From the NCBI RefSeq assembly GCF_900107405.1, contig NZ_FNPV01000002.1, positions 124,001 through 188,000 of the forward strand: a DNA stretch of 64,000 nt, written 5' to 3'. Position numbers and translations under genes: made by a program. This stretch comes from Tindallia californiensis. Lineage in GTDB: Bacteria > Bacillota > Clostridia > Peptostreptococcales > Tindalliaceae. Below, piece by piece: positions 63,699-64,000 of the stretch. The notes beneath the pieces are model-generated. The model saw only the letters and a program-made list of their open reading frames with translations. It made no database searches and had not been told where the DNA came from. Every line of letters begins with the position of its first letter. The stretch's first letter is position 1.

Positions 63699-64000
63699 TT
63701 ATTTCTTTTTTCCATTTCTTAACTTTTTTTCAATCTGCTCCAACTTTCTAAATCGATGATTCACACCAGACTTTCCTATCGGTGGATCTATTTTTTCGCC
63801 CAACTCTTTTAAGCTGGCCTCGGGATATTTAAGTCTTATGAAGGCAATGTTTTTAAGCGTTTCCGGTAATTGTTCCATGCCAATTCGCTGATCAATATAC
63901 TTTATCATTTCTACCTGTTTCATCGAAGCTTGCACTGTCTTACTTAAATTGGCTGTTTCGCAATTAACAATACGATTAATATCATTTCTCATTTGTTTTA
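63699..64000 (-). CDS. whiA: Sporulation/division regulator WhiA, C-terminal part
   Basis: The visible ~100 residues match the WhiA C-terminus: [39 protein letters not shown] and [15 protein letters not shown] followed by [15 protein letters not shown], a helix-turn-helix. WhiA combines a LAGLIDADG-like domain and this HTH, and binds DNA to govern division or sporulation genes. The gene continues beyond the right edge. It ends about 127 bp before yqeB. Confidence 0.93.
   Translation of the reverse strand, partial: KQMRNDINRIVNCETANLSKTVQASMKQVEMIKYIDQRIGMEQLPETLKNIAFIRLKYPEASLKELGEKIDPPIGKSGVNHRFRKLEQIEKKLRNGKKK

Overview
The window looks like a chromosomal segment of a low-GC, anaerobic, spore-forming clostridium, probably of the amino-acid-fermenting and metalloid-tolerant kind. 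The pointers are an oxygen-sensitive class III ribonucleotide reductase, a 2-hydroxyacyl-CoA-dehydratase-type activase cluster, an aldehyde:ferredoxin oxidoreductase domain, a Tyr T-box leader, a GerMN-domain spore protein, the gene order whiA-yqeB-dnaE-pfkA-pyk, and evidence of selenium use. No rRNA, tRNA or CRISPR array was seen. Most genes are on the minus strand.

Region 1 (1-18000) is mainly housekeeping on the minus strand: an AEC permease (partial), nrdD, an overlapping ABC-F/murI/pgi cluster, an FAH-family hydrolase, mgtE, rodA, a three-gene ATP-dependent reductase module (activase plus two three-cysteine Fe-S subunits), cheW, rtcB and a stand-alone AOR N-terminal domain. Region 2 (18000-37000) is metal and redox handling: a MerT-like membrane protein whose second signature cysteine is an in-frame UGA, backed by a SECIS-like hairpin (a candidate selenoprotein); ferritin; lysC; arsR-acr3-arsC behind a 40-bp palindrome; a second ribosomal protein S4 gene behind a Fur-like box; a ferric-type ABC transporter; T-box-tyrS; and arsR2-permease-thioredoxin.

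Region 3 (37000-53400) is a patchwork of mobile DNA. Its left side is a graveyard: a truncated, three-times frameshifted diguanylate cyclase, two inverted IS3-type remnants, terminase/portal fragments, a broken Fic gene and an intact RelBE-type toxin-antitoxin pair. In the middle is a serine-recombinase array, with the first gene decapitated by an IS end, and an unknown two-gene operon. The right side is a compact island of about 4.6 kb at the 3' end of an RlmD-type rRNA methyltransferase gene. It carries a minimal CBASS (CD-NTase plus two-TM NUDIX-type effector), a serine recombinase and an ADP-ribosyltransferase-like protein. A second RlmD C-terminal tail followed by a hairpin marks the far end.

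Region 4 (53400-64000) returns to the conserved chromosome: rlmD, a GerMN lipid-side/spore protein, pyk, pfkA, dnaE, yqeB (selenium-dependent molybdenum hydroxylase maturation) and the C-terminus of whiA.

Where the longest open frame disagrees with the Shine-Dalgarno position, the start was moved to the codon with the better-spaced site. All functions are inferred from motifs read by eye; nothing was run against a database.
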